Notes under the pieces: generated by a model
Databases searched by the model: none
Seen by the model: only the letters and a program-made list of their open reading frames with translations
Told to the model about the DNA's origin: nothing
Part shown: positions 36,827-46,415 of the stretch, piece by piece
How the letters are laid out: each line of letters opens with the position of its first letter
Position numbering within the stretch: the first letter of the stretch is position 1
DNA from: Betaproteobacteria bacterium
Lineage (GTDB): Bacteria; Pseudomonadota; Gammaproteobacteria; Burkholderiales; Burkholderiaceae_E
DNA: 50,574 nt
Reading direction: 5' to 3'
Assembly (NCBI GenBank): GCA_018970865.1
Contig: JAGWVN010000016.1
Coordinates: 1 to 50,574, forward strand
Program-made: the position numbers and the translations under genes

Positions 36827-37909
36827 ATGACCCTGCCGCCCCCAGACCCCGCCGACCGCCGGCGGCGACCGGAATCGCTGCTGGCCGGCCTCGACCTGCT
36901 CGGCAGCGCGGCCGTGGTGCTCGATCCCCACGGCGCGATCGTCTTCATCAACCAGGCCGGCGAGCAGCTCTTCGAGGTCTCCAACCGGCTGATCCGCGGC
37001 CAGAACTTCGCCCGGCTGTTCGTCAACGGCGGCATCATCGATTCGCTGGTGCTCGATGCCTGCCGCGCGGCCTTCGGCCACAAGCATCAGGAGCTGGTGC
37101 TCGAGCGCACCGGGCGCGAACCGCTGGAACTCTCGTCCACCGCCGCCGCGCTCGACAGCCCGCTGGGCGTGCTGCTGCTGGAGTTCCGCCCGATCGCGCA
37201 GCGGCTGCGCCAGGAGCGGGAGTCGAAGCTGCTTGATTCCGCACAGGCCAATCGCGAGCTGGTGCGCAACCTCGCCCACGAGATCAAGAACCCGCTGGGC
37301 GGCCTGCGCGGCGCCGCCCAGCTGCTCGAGACCGAGCTGCCGTCGCCGGCCCTGCGCGAGTACACCCAGGTGATCATCAAGGAGGCCGACCGCCTGCAGG
37401 CGCTGGTCGATCGCCTGCTCGCGCCGCACCGCCATGCCCGGGTCGTGCAGCCCATGAACATCCACGAGGTCTTCGAGCGGGTGCGTTCGGTGGTGCAGGC
37501 CGAGTACGGCCCGAGCCTGGTGTTCGAGCGCGACTACGACGCCAGCCTGCCGGAGTTCCGGGGCGACAAGGAGCAGCTCATCCAGGTGGTGATGAACATC
37601 GTGCGCAACGCGGCGCTCGCCCTCGCGGGCGCCGGCCGCATCATCCTGCGCTCGCGGATCAGCCGCCAGACTGTCATCGGCGGGCGTCGTCACAAGCTGG
37701 CACTGGATTTGCATGTGATCGACAACGGCCCGGGCATCCCGGAAGCGATCCGTGATCGGATCTTCTTTCCGCTGGTGTCGGGACGCGAAGGGGGCAGCGG
37801 TCTCGGACTGTCGCTCGCGCAAAGCTTCGTGCAGCAGCACGGTGGCGTGATCGAGTGCGAGAGCAGACCGGGGCGGACTGAATTCAGGATCCTGTTGCCG
37901 ATCGTCTAG
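36827..37909 (+). CDS. glnL: Nitrogen regulation histidine kinase NtrB
   Basis: 360-residue cytosolic sensor kinase/phosphatase controlled by PII. A PAS domain (residues 20-120) precedes the H-box LVRNLAHEIKNPLGGLRGAAQ with phospho-accepting His151, then the HATPase motifs VMNIVRNAALAL, IDNGPGIPE and GSGLGLSLAQSF. It phosphorylates NtrC when nitrogen is limiting. It is 30 bp upstream of ntrC and probably co-transcribed with the DUF4124 gene. Confidence 0.95.
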   Translation: MTLPPPDPADRRRRPESLLAGLDLLGSAAVVLDPHGAIVFINQAGEQLFEVSNRLIRGQNFARLFVNGGIIDSLVLDACRAAFGHKHQELVLERTGREPLELSSTAAALDSPLGVLLLEFRPIAQRLRQERESKLLDSAQANRELVRNLAHEIKNPLGGLRGAAQLLETELPSPALREYTQVIIKEADRLQALVDRLLAPHRHARVVQPMNIHEVFERVRSVVQAEYGPSLVFERDYDASLPEFRGDKEQLIQVVMNIVRNAALALAGAGRIILRSRISRQTVIGGRRHKLALDLHVIDNGPGIPEAIRDRIFFPLVSGREGGSGLGLSLAQSFVQQHGGVIECESRPGRTEFRILLPIV

Positions 37910-37939
37910 GCGCAGGTCCACGCAGACCAGGGCGCACAC

Positions 37940-39595
<1,656 letters not shown>

Positions 39596-39624
39596 GGCGC
39601 CCGCAGGCCGCGGCGCCCGGCCGA

Positions 39625-40407
39625 TCAGGCCGGTCCGATCTCCACCACCACCGGCGCGTGGTCGGAAGGCTGCTCGCGCGCGCGAAGGGCCTTCGCCACG
39701 GTGCAGGCGCTCACCCGCGGCTGCAGGTTGCGGCTGACCAGCACATGGTCGATCCGCAGACCGTCATTGCGCCGGAAGGCCATCTGCCGGTAGTCCCACC
39801 AGGTGAAGGTCTTCTCGGGCTGATCGAAGAGCCGGAAGGTGTCGACCATGCCGAGCGCCAGCAGCTTCGCGAAGCGCTCCCGCTCGGGCGGCGAGCACAG
39901 CACCTGACCCTCCCACTGGGCGGGGTTGCGCACATCGCGCGCCTCGGGGGCGATGTTGTAGTCGCCGGCCAGCGCGAGCGGCTGGCCGGCCGCGATCTGC
40001 GGCCCGAGCCAGTCGATCAGCGCATCGAGCCAGCCGAGCTTGTAGGGGTACTTCTCCGAGTCGAGCGATTGACCGTTGGGGAAATACGCGCAGACCACCC
40101 GGATGCCGGCCACGGTGGCGCTGATCAGCCGCCGCTGCTCGTCGGCCAGACGGGGATTGCCCACCAGCACATCGGCGGGCTCACCCACGCTGGCCACGCG
40201 GGTGAGGATGGCCACGCCGTTGTAGGTCGGCTGACCGCTGAAGGCCGCTGCGTAGCCGGCCTGCGCCAGCGCCTCGCGCGGAAAGCGTTCGTCGACGAGC
40301 TTGGTCTCCTGCAGGCAGACCACATCGATCGGATCGGCGGCCAGCCACTCCAGCAGATGCGGCAGTCGGATCTTCAGCGAGTTCACATTCCAGGTGGCAA
40401 GCCGCAT
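39625..40407 (-). CDS. xthA: Exodeoxyribonuclease III
   Basis: 260-residue AP endonuclease/3' exonuclease of the EEP fold. Motifs: MRLATWNVNSLKIRLPHLLE, VVCLQETKL (catalytic Glu), GVAILTR, VVCAYFPNGQ, LAGDYNIAPEARDV, FTWWDYRQMAFRRNDGLRID and QPSDHAPVVV. ATG 40407 fits the family start exactly. It converges on ntrC, a common arrangement in Burkholderiales. Confidence 0.95.
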   Translation of the reverse strand: MRLATWNVNSLKIRLPHLLEWLAADPIDVVCLQETKLVDERFPREALAQAGYAAAFSGQPTYNGVAILTRVASVGEPADVLVGNPRLADEQRRLISATVAGIRVVCAYFPNGQSLDSEKYPYKLGWLDALIDWLGPQIAAGQPLALAGDYNIAPEARDVRNPAQWEGQVLCSPPERERFAKLLALGMVDTFRLFDQPEKTFTWWDYRQMAFRRNDGLRIDHVLVSRNLQPRVSACTVAKALRAREQPSDHAPVVVEIGPA

Positions 40408-40612
40408 GAGATTGACAGTCCCCCGAGTGGCAATGACGATGGATGGCCTTGACCGACAAGCCGAATGGCAGGCGCCGCGGCGGGCGGTCGCGCATCGCCA
40501 TTGTGCCTGTCGCGCGGCGATCGCCGCGCCCAGCTTCGCATCCAGCCTCGCAGCAAGCCCCGTATCCAGCGCCGCACGGCTGCCCCGACTCCGCACCCAC
40601 AGGTGATCCCCC

Positions 40613-41782
40613 GTGAAAGCTCCCCGCCCATTCGCTCCCGGCATACCGCCCGCCGTGCAGGACGACCTGCGCGAGCGCCTTCGCCGGGCGCGCTGGCCGG
40701 TGGCGCCCGATGCGCCGCCCTGGCGCTACGGCGCGAGCCAGGCCTACCTGGCGCGGCTGATCGACTACTGGGCCCATGACTACGACTGGGCGAAGACCGA
40801 GGCCGCGATCAACCGGTTCGACAACTTCCTCGTCGAGCTGAACGGGCTGGATGTCCACTTCATCCTCGAGCGCGGCTCGGGCCCGGCGCCGCGGCCGCTG
40901 CTGCTCACCCATGGCTGGCCGGGCTCGATCATCGAATTCCTGGCCGTGATCGAACCGCTGGCCCATCCCGAGCGCTTCGGCGGGCGCCTTGAAGACGCCT
41001 TCACCGTGGTCGTGCCCAGCCTGCCCGGTTACGGCTTCTCGCAGCCGCCGGCCGCGCCGATGTCGCCGCGCGAGGTCGGCACGATGTGGCGCACCCTGAT
41101 GGTGGAGGTGCTCGGACACGAGCGGTACTTCGCCCAGGGCGGAGACTGGGGAAGCATCGTGTCCTCCTGGATGGCCTACGACCATCCCGAGCATGTCGCT
41201 GCCCTGCACCTGAACCTGCTGGGCATCGTGTCGGCGCCGCCCGCGGAGCGTCAGACGCCCGAGGAGAAGGACTGGATCGCGCGCACCGCCGCATGGCGGG
41301 CGCCCGAGGATGGCTATCGGACGCAGCAGGCCACGCGGCCGCACACCCTGGCCTATGCGCTCACCGATTCACCGATCGGTCTGGCGGCATGGATCGTCGA
41401 GAAATTCCATGGATGGACCGTGCCGGGCACCCAGGACGACCCGCCATTTTCTTTCGACGACCTGCTCGGCAATGTCATGCTCTACTGGATCGGCGGCCCC
41501 GGACCGGCGAGCTGGTTCTATGCCAAGACCGCCGAGGACGATCTGCGCCGCTTCCCCGAGGGCACCCGGGTGACGGTACCCACCGGCATGCTGATCTGTC
41601 CCCGCGACACCATGCCGCCCCCGCCCGACAGCATCATCCGCCGCAGCTACAACCTGGTCAGCCGCACCGATGCGCCCACCGGCGGACATTTCGTCGCGCT
41701 GGAGCAGCCGGCCTATTTCGTCGAGCAGGTCAGGGCGTTCTTCCGGGCGTGGCCCCTGTCGCGGGCTGCGGGCCCGGGCTGA
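40613..41782 (+). CDS. Epoxide hydrolase (EHN plus alpha/beta hydrolase)
   Basis: 389-residue protein with an epoxide hydrolase N-terminal domain (residues 1-95, including LRERLRRARWP and WRYGASQAYLARLIDYW) and an alpha/beta hydrolase domain. The oxyanion motif is HGWPGS (100-105), the nucleophile Asp178 is in QGGDWGSI and the His359 base is in PTGGHFVAL. This is the microsomal-type family. It starts with GTG 40613. No operon partner is evident; the 205-bp gap to xthA shows no convincing signal. The natural substrate is unknown. Confidence 0.88.
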   Translation: MKAPRPFAPGIPPAVQDDLRERLRRARWPVAPDAPPWRYGASQAYLARLIDYWAHDYDWAKTEAAINRFDNFLVELNGLDVHFILERGSGPAPRPLLLTHGWPGSIIEFLAVIEPLAHPERFGGRLEDAFTVVVPSLPGYGFSQPPAAPMSPREVGTMWRTLMVEVLGHERYFAQGGDWGSIVSSWMAYDHPEHVAALHLNLLGIVSAPPAERQTPEEKDWIARTAAWRAPEDGYRTQQATRPHTLAYALTDSPIGLAAWIVEKFHGWTVPGTQDDPPFSFDDLLGNVMLYWIGGPGPASWFYAKTAEDDLRRFPEGTRVTVPTGMLICPRDTMPPPPDSIIRRSYNLVSRTDAPTGGHFVALEQPAYFVEQVRAFFRAWPLSRAAGPG

Positions 41783-41854
41783 TCGCGTCCGGGTCGTGAC
41801 CGGGTGCGGTGCTATGATCGGCGCCGATATCGGCCGTCGCGAAAGCCATCGACC

Positions 41855-42565
41855 ATGACCGCAGAAAAGAATGTCGATCGCGTCGTCCAGAAGCTGGTGT
41901 TCGGCGATGATCGGGCCCGTCCCGGCGTGCTGGTCGAGGTCGGCGCAGCTCGGCCTGATTTCCTGTCGATCTCCGCCAGCTTTCGCGAAAACGGCTGGAG
42001 AGTCATCGGCATCGAACCGAATCCCGATTTCTGCGAACTGCATCGCGCGCGCGGTTACACCGTGCACCAGTATGCCTGCAGCGATGTCGACGCCGACGAC
42101 CAGGATTTCTTCGTGGTCGATTCCAAGGGCGCCGAGTATCTCGGCGGATCGGTCAGTTTCGAGTCCTTCTCGTCGCTCGGGATCAAGGATGAATTCCGCG
42201 AGCTGCATCGCACCGTGGAGAAATCCACCGAGGTCCGCCCGATCAAGGTGCGCGTGCGGCGCCTCGATGCCATTCTCGCCGAGCATGAGCCCGACCTCGA
42301 TCGGATCGATCTGCTCGCGATCGATGTCGAGGGCTGGGAGCTGAATGTCCTGCGCGGGTTTTCCCTCGGGAAATACCGGCCCCGGGTCGTCATCCTCGAG
42401 AATCTGTTCGACAAGCCGGAATACCGGGATTACATGGCCGGCCAGGGCTATCGGCTCTGGCGTCGGCTCGAACCCAATGAGGTCTATTTCGACGAGGAGA
42501 CCTTCGCTCGGGTGCGGGCCGACGCTTCCCTGTTCGAGCGGATCGCACGGCTGTTCGGCCGCTGA
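41855..42565 (+). CDS. FkbM family methyltransferase
   Basis: 236-residue SAM-dependent methyltransferase of the FkbM type. VLVEVGAARPDFLSIS is the SAM-binding loop, IGIEPNPDFCELH the second strand, and IDLLAIDVEGWELNVLRGF the FkbM signature. Methylation of a hydroxyl on a sugar or polyketide is typical; the target is not known. ATG 41855 was chosen over an upstream ATG (41804). A TATGAT at 41813-41818 could be a -10. It is 72 bp after the epoxide hydrolase. Confidence 0.85.
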   Translation: MTAEKNVDRVVQKLVFGDDRARPGVLVEVGAARPDFLSISASFRENGWRVIGIEPNPDFCELHRARGYTVHQYACSDVDADDQDFFVVDSKGAEYLGGSVSFESFSSLGIKDEFRELHRTVEKSTEVRPIKVRVRRLDAILAEHEPDLDRIDLLAIDVEGWELNVLRGFSLGKYRPRVVILENLFDKPEYRDYMAGQGYRLWRRLEPNEVYFDEETFARVRADASLFERIARLFGR

Positions 42566-42613
42566 GTGCGGCGGCTGCGCTGCCCTTCCAACCCCACCCC
42601 GCAAGGAAACCCG

Positions 42614-42961
42614 ATGGCCCGCGTGCGCTGCATCACCGAGATGGGAATGGGAGTCGATGTCCACGGCCGTGACGCGACCAAGGCCGCGCGTCGCGCCGTG
42701 TCGGACGCGATCCGCCACAGCAGCCTTGGCTTCTTCCGGATGGTCGGCAAGACGCCGCAGGACATGATCGTCGATGTCACCGTCGGCGTGCCCGATCCCG
42801 CGGCGGTGGACACGAAGGCGGTGGCGGCCGAGCTGCCTTACGGCACGGTCACGGTCACCGCGGTGCGGGGTGGTCTGGAGATCCCGGCCGAGGCCGGCGG
42901 CGATTCGATCATCATCGCCAATGCCGCGGTGATCGTGAGCCTCGATCAGGGCGATAGATAG
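42614..42961 (+). CDS. Lin0512 family protein
   Basis: 115-residue protein of the conserved Lin0512 family: CITEMGMGVDVHGRDATKAARRAVSDAI, then GKTPQDMIVDVTVGVP and SIIIANAAVIVSLDQG. The function is unknown; the fold appears to be a compact alpha/beta unit. AAGGA (42603-42607) precedes the ATG. It may be co-transcribed with the FkbM gene 48 bp upstream. It is convergent with the photolyase gene (10 bp apart). Confidence 0.85.
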   Translation: MARVRCITEMGMGVDVHGRDATKAARRAVSDAIRHSSLGFFRMVGKTPQDMIVDVTVGVPDPAAVDTKAVAAELPYGTVTVTAVRGGLEIPAEAGGDSIIIANAAVIVSLDQGDR

Positions 42962-42971
42962 GTCTGCCGAC

Positions 42972-44522
42972 TCAGCCCGCCGATCCCACCTCACCCTGGC
43001 GGATCGCGGCGGCTCGCGCCCGCACCGCGTCTCGCTGCGCCTCATCGAGCCGAGCCAGGTTGCGCACCTGCAGCGCCATGCGCGGATTGCCCGCCATCAG
43101 CGGCTCGTGGCGCAGCAGGAAGTCCCAGTACAGGGTGGTGAAGGGGCAGGCCCGCTCGCCCACCGACTGGTCCGGGCGGTAGCGGCAGCCCTGGCAGTGC
43201 GGGCTCATGCGCTGGATGTAGCGTCCGGTGGCCACATAGGGCTTGCTCGCCATCAGGCCGCCATCGGCGTACTGGCTCATGCCCAGGGTGTTGGGCAGCT
43301 CCACCCATTCCACCGCATCCACATGCACCGCGAGGAACCAGGCATGGATCTGCGCCGGTTCCACGCCAAGCAGCAGCGCGTACAGGCCGGTGACCATCAG
43401 CCGCTGGATGTGGTTGGCATAGCCGTGCGCCAGGGTCTGCTCGAGGGTGTCGCGAAGGCAGGCGAGGTCGGTCTCGCCGGTCCAGTACCAGGCCGGCAGC
43501 TCGGCCTTCGCCTGCAGCGCGTTGAGCTCGCCATAGCCCGGCATGCGGGTCCAGTAGATGCCGCGCACATACTCGCGCCAGCCCAGGATCTGCCGCACGA
43601 AGCCTTCCACGCTGGCCAGCGGCGCGGCGCCGGCATGGAAGGCGGCCACCGCGGCATCGACCGCCTCGCGCGGATCGAGCAGCTTCAGGTTCAGCGCCGC
43701 CGAAATCTGGGCGTGATAGAGCCAGGGGTCGCCCGGCCACATCGCATCCTGGTAGCGGCCGAAGAGCGGCAGCCGCTCGGTGATGAATCGCTCGAGCGCG
43801 ATGAGCGCCTGCGCGCGGCTGACCGGCCAGGCGAAGTCCGTCAGCGAGCCGGGGTGCGCCGGAAATCGGGCCTCGACCAGCGCGATCACCTCGCGCGTGA
43901 TGGCATCGGGCGGGAACATCGCACGTGGCGGCACGGCCCCCGGGCCGGTCGCGCCGAAGGACTCCCGGTTCTCGGCGTCGTAGTTCCACTGGCCGCCCTC
44001 GGGCTCGCCGTCGCGCATCAGCACGCCGTGCCGGCGGCGCTGCTCGCGGTAGAAGTACTCCATGCGCAGGGTCTTGCGGCCGCGGGCATGGGCCGCAAAC
44101 TCGCGCACGCTGCCGTAGAAGTGCCGGTCGTCCCGGATGTCCAGAGTCAGGCCGCCCGCCTGCGCCACCGCGCGCAGGGCCTGCAGCACCCGCCACTCGC
44201 CCGGGGCGGTCATCACCAGACGCGCAGGGCGCAGCCGCGCGATGTCGGCCTGCAGCTGCGCGGCCAGGCTGCCGCGGTTGTCGGGCTGGTCCAGCCGGGT
44301 GTAGTGCAGCGATCGGCCGGCCTCGCGCAGCGCCTGCGCGAAGTGGCGCATGGCCGACAGGAAGAGCACGATGCGCGGCTTGCCCGACCAGACATGCTCG
44401 GACTCTTCGGCCACCTCGGCCATCCAAACCGCGTCCTGCGCGGGATCGAAGCCGTCGAAGGCGGACGCGTTCGCATCGAGCTGGTCGCCCAGCACGATGA
44501 CCAGGTCGCGCAGCCGGTTCAT
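42972..44522 (-). CDS. Cryptochrome/photolyase of the Fe-S bacterial (PhrB-like) family
   Basis: 516-residue FAD protein of the FeS-BCP group (deoxyribodipyrimidine photolyase-related), which includes (6-4) photolyases. The antenna domain starts RDLVIVLGDQLDANASAFDG. The FAD domain has FGRYQDAMWPGDPWLYHAQIS, ILGWREYVRGIYW, HGYANHIQRLMV and LPNTLGMSQYADGGLMASKP. Four cysteines (355, 443, 446, 459) have the same spacing as the [4Fe-4S] ligands of Agrobacterium PhrB. ATG 44522 overlaps the DUF2256 stop by 4 bases. It likely repairs UV lesions. Confidence 0.93.
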   Translation of the reverse strand: MNRLRDLVIVLGDQLDANASAFDGFDPAQDAVWMAEVAEESEHVWSGKPRIVLFLSAMRHFAQALREAGRSLHYTRLDQPDNRGSLAAQLQADIARLRPARLVMTAPGEWRVLQALRAVAQAGGLTLDIRDDRHFYGSVREFAAHARGRKTLRMEYFYREQRRRHGVLMRDGEPEGGQWNYDAENRESFGATGPGAVPPRAMFPPDAITREVIALVEARFPAHPGSLTDFAWPVSRAQALIALERFITERLPLFGRYQDAMWPGDPWLYHAQISAALNLKLLDPREAVDAAVAAFHAGAAPLASVEGFVRQILGWREYVRGIYWTRMPGYGELNALQAKAELPAWYWTGETDLACLRDTLEQTLAHGYANHIQRLMVTGLYALLLGVEPAQIHAWFLAVHVDAVEWVELPNTLGMSQYADGGLMASKPYVATGRYIQRMSPHCQGCRYRPDQSVGERACPFTTLYWDFLLRHEPLMAGNPRMALQVRNLARLDEAQRDAVRARAAAIRQGEVGSAG

Positions 44523-44710
44523 GCCCCACCCCGCGTGCCCGTCGCGCCCGCCGCCCTGTCGCGCCGGCACGCCTCCGAGCAGTACTTCACCTCGTCCCAG
44601 TTCTTCGCCCAGCGGCGTCGCCAGCTCATGGGCAGGCCGCAGCGCGCGCAGGGCTTGCTGGGCAGGGCGGCCTTGTTGCCGCGGTGTGCGGATGATGGCG
44701 ATGACTTCAT
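44519..44710 (-). CDS. DUF2256 domain-containing small zinc-binding protein
   Basis: 63-residue protein with four cysteines in a zinc-ribbon-like arrangement (Cys21, Cys24, Cys44, Cys48: PCARCGLPM and KYCSEAC) and the tryptophan-rich SWRRRWAKNWDEV between them. This is DUF2256, commonly found beside cryptochrome/photolyase genes. The 4-base overlap with the photolyase start indicates co-expression. Its role is unknown. Confidence 0.88.
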   Translation of the reverse strand: MKSSPSSAHRGNKAALPSKPCARCGLPMSWRRRWAKNWDEVKYCSEACRRDRAAGATGTRGGA

Positions 44711-44876
44711 GCGCGGCTCTCGTCGATGTCGGCAGGCGCATCAGGCGCTCGCGGGCCCGATGCTACAGGCCGGCCCCGACCCGGCCGCCGAGCTGCCGAG
44801 CGGACCGCGCGGTTATGGTCGCTGGTGCAGGCCGGTGCTATAAGCGGGGCTCGCCTCCTCCCGAGACCGCGCTGCC

Positions 44877-46397
44877 ATGAACCACGACGAACTCGCCGAT
44901 CAGCTCGACCAGCGCCGTGGGCAGGTCCAGGCCATGGGCGGCCCGGCCCGGCTGCAGGCCCGACGCGAACAGGGTCATCTCAATGCCCGCGAACGCATCG
45001 CGCTGCTCTGCGACCCGGGCAGCTTCAGCGAGTTCGGCGAGTTCGCGGTGTCGGCCCGCGCCGAGGACGCGCATCGCACGCCGGCCGACGGCATCGTCAC
45101 CGGCGTCGGGCGGGTCGACGGCCGCGACATCGCGGTCGCCGCCTTCGATCTCACCACGCTGGGCGCCTCGTCCACCGTGCTCAACATCAGCAAGCTCGTG
45201 CATCTGCGCGAGCGGGCGAGCCAGAGCGGGCTGCCCTGCGTGTTCCTGGTGGAGTCGGCGGGCGCGCGCATGCCCGACATCCAGGGCGCGCGCGGCATGG
45301 GCCGGGTGGGCATGACCGGCCAGCGTGGCCGCGAGCGCGAGACGCCCTGGATCACCGCGGTGCTCGGGCCGTGCTACGGCATGGGCACCTGGTATGCGGT
45401 GCAGGCCGATGTCGCCATCATGCGTCGCGATGCCTCGATGTCGGTGTCCAGCCCGAAGGTGACGGCGGTGGCGCTGAGCGAGGAGGTCACCGCCGAGCAG
45501 CTTGGCGGCTGGGAGGTGCACGCCCGCGGCACCGGTCAGATCGACATCGTGGTCGACACCGACGCGCAGGCCATCGCCGCGATCCGCCAGGTGCTCGGCT
45601 ATCTGCCCTCGCACATCGGCGAGGTGCCGCCCCTGCGGCCGCCCGACGCCGTGACCGAGCCGCAGGGCGATGTCGAGGCCGCGGTGCCGGTGGCCCGCAA
45701 CAAGGTCTACGATGTCCGCCACGCGCTGGCCGCGATCGCCGACCGGGATTCGCTGATGGCCTGGCGCGAGCTGCACGGCCGGCCGCTCTACACCGGCTTC
45801 ATGCGCCTGCAGGGTCAGCCGGTGGGGGTGGTGGCCAGCAACCCGCTGCACAAGGGCGGCGCGATCGATGCCGCGGCCGCCGACAAGATGACCGAGTTCA
45901 TCGTGCTCTGCGACACCTTCAACCTGCCGCTGGTGCTCATGGCCGACACGCCCGGCTTCATGGTCGGCATGCAGGCCGAGCACCAGGGGGTGGCCGGCAA
46001 GATCATGAACAACATCCAGGCGCTGATGCTCGCTTCGGTGCCGCGCCTGGGCGTGGTGATGCGAAAGAGCTATGGCCAGGCCTACCTCAACATGGGCGGC
46101 GGGATGACCGACGCCATGGCGCTGTGGACCACCGCCGAGGTCGGCTTCGTGGATCCGGCGGTGGCGGTCTCGGTGGTGCACAACGCGCGCCCCGACTCGC
46201 CCGACTACGACGCGCTGCTGGCCGGCATGGTGGCCGACAACTCGCCCTATTCGCTTGCCGGCATCTTCGCGGCCCACGCGGTGATCCGTCCGCGCGAAAC
46301 CCGCGCCTGGCTGATCCGCATGCTCTCGGCCTGCGCCCGGCGTCGCCAGGGCGGCCTCTCGCGACACCGGCTGGCCACCTGGCCGACCAGTCTCTAG
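44877..46397 (+). CDS. Acyl-CoA carboxylase carboxyltransferase subunit
   Basis: 506-residue biotin-dependent carboxyltransferase of the PccB/AccD type. Two crotonase-like halves are visible: NARERIALLCDPGSFSEFGEF, LPCVFLVESAGARMPDIQG and GPCYGMGTWYAVQADVAIM in the first; GRPLYTGFMRLQGQPVGVVA, DTFNLPLVLMADTPGFMVGM and VVMRKSYGQAYLNMGGG in the second. The acyl substrate is not assignable. It has a basic tail (SACARRRQGGLSRHRLATW). No biotin carboxylase or carrier gene is nearby. A TATAAG at 44839-44844 could be a -10. It converges on a paralogue 18 bp away. Confidence 0.88.
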   Translation: MNHDELADQLDQRRGQVQAMGGPARLQARREQGHLNARERIALLCDPGSFSEFGEFAVSARAEDAHRTPADGIVTGVGRVDGRDIAVAAFDLTTLGASSTVLNISKLVHLRERASQSGLPCVFLVESAGARMPDIQGARGMGRVGMTGQRGRERETPWITAVLGPCYGMGTWYAVQADVAIMRRDASMSVSSPKVTAVALSEEVTAEQLGGWEVHARGTGQIDIVVDTDAQAIAAIRQVLGYLPSHIGEVPPLRPPDAVTEPQGDVEAAVPVARNKVYDVRHALAAIADRDSLMAWRELHGRPLYTGFMRLQGQPVGVVASNPLHKGGAIDAAAADKMTEFIVLCDTFNLPLVLMADTPGFMVGMQAEHQGVAGKIMNNIQALMLASVPRLGVVMRKSYGQAYLNMGGGMTDAMALWTTAEVGFVDPAVAVSVVHNARPDSPDYDALLAGMVADNSPYSLAGIFAAHAVIRPRETRAWLIRMLSACARRRQGGLSRHRLATWPTSL

Positions 46398-46415
46398 ACC
46401 GCGCCTGCGCCCGCC

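Noticed and set aside
40530-40600. Degenerate direct repeat around CATCCAGC/TATCCAGC before the epoxide hydrolase
   Set aside because: Only about 8 matching bases and irregular spacing; not distinguishable from chance.
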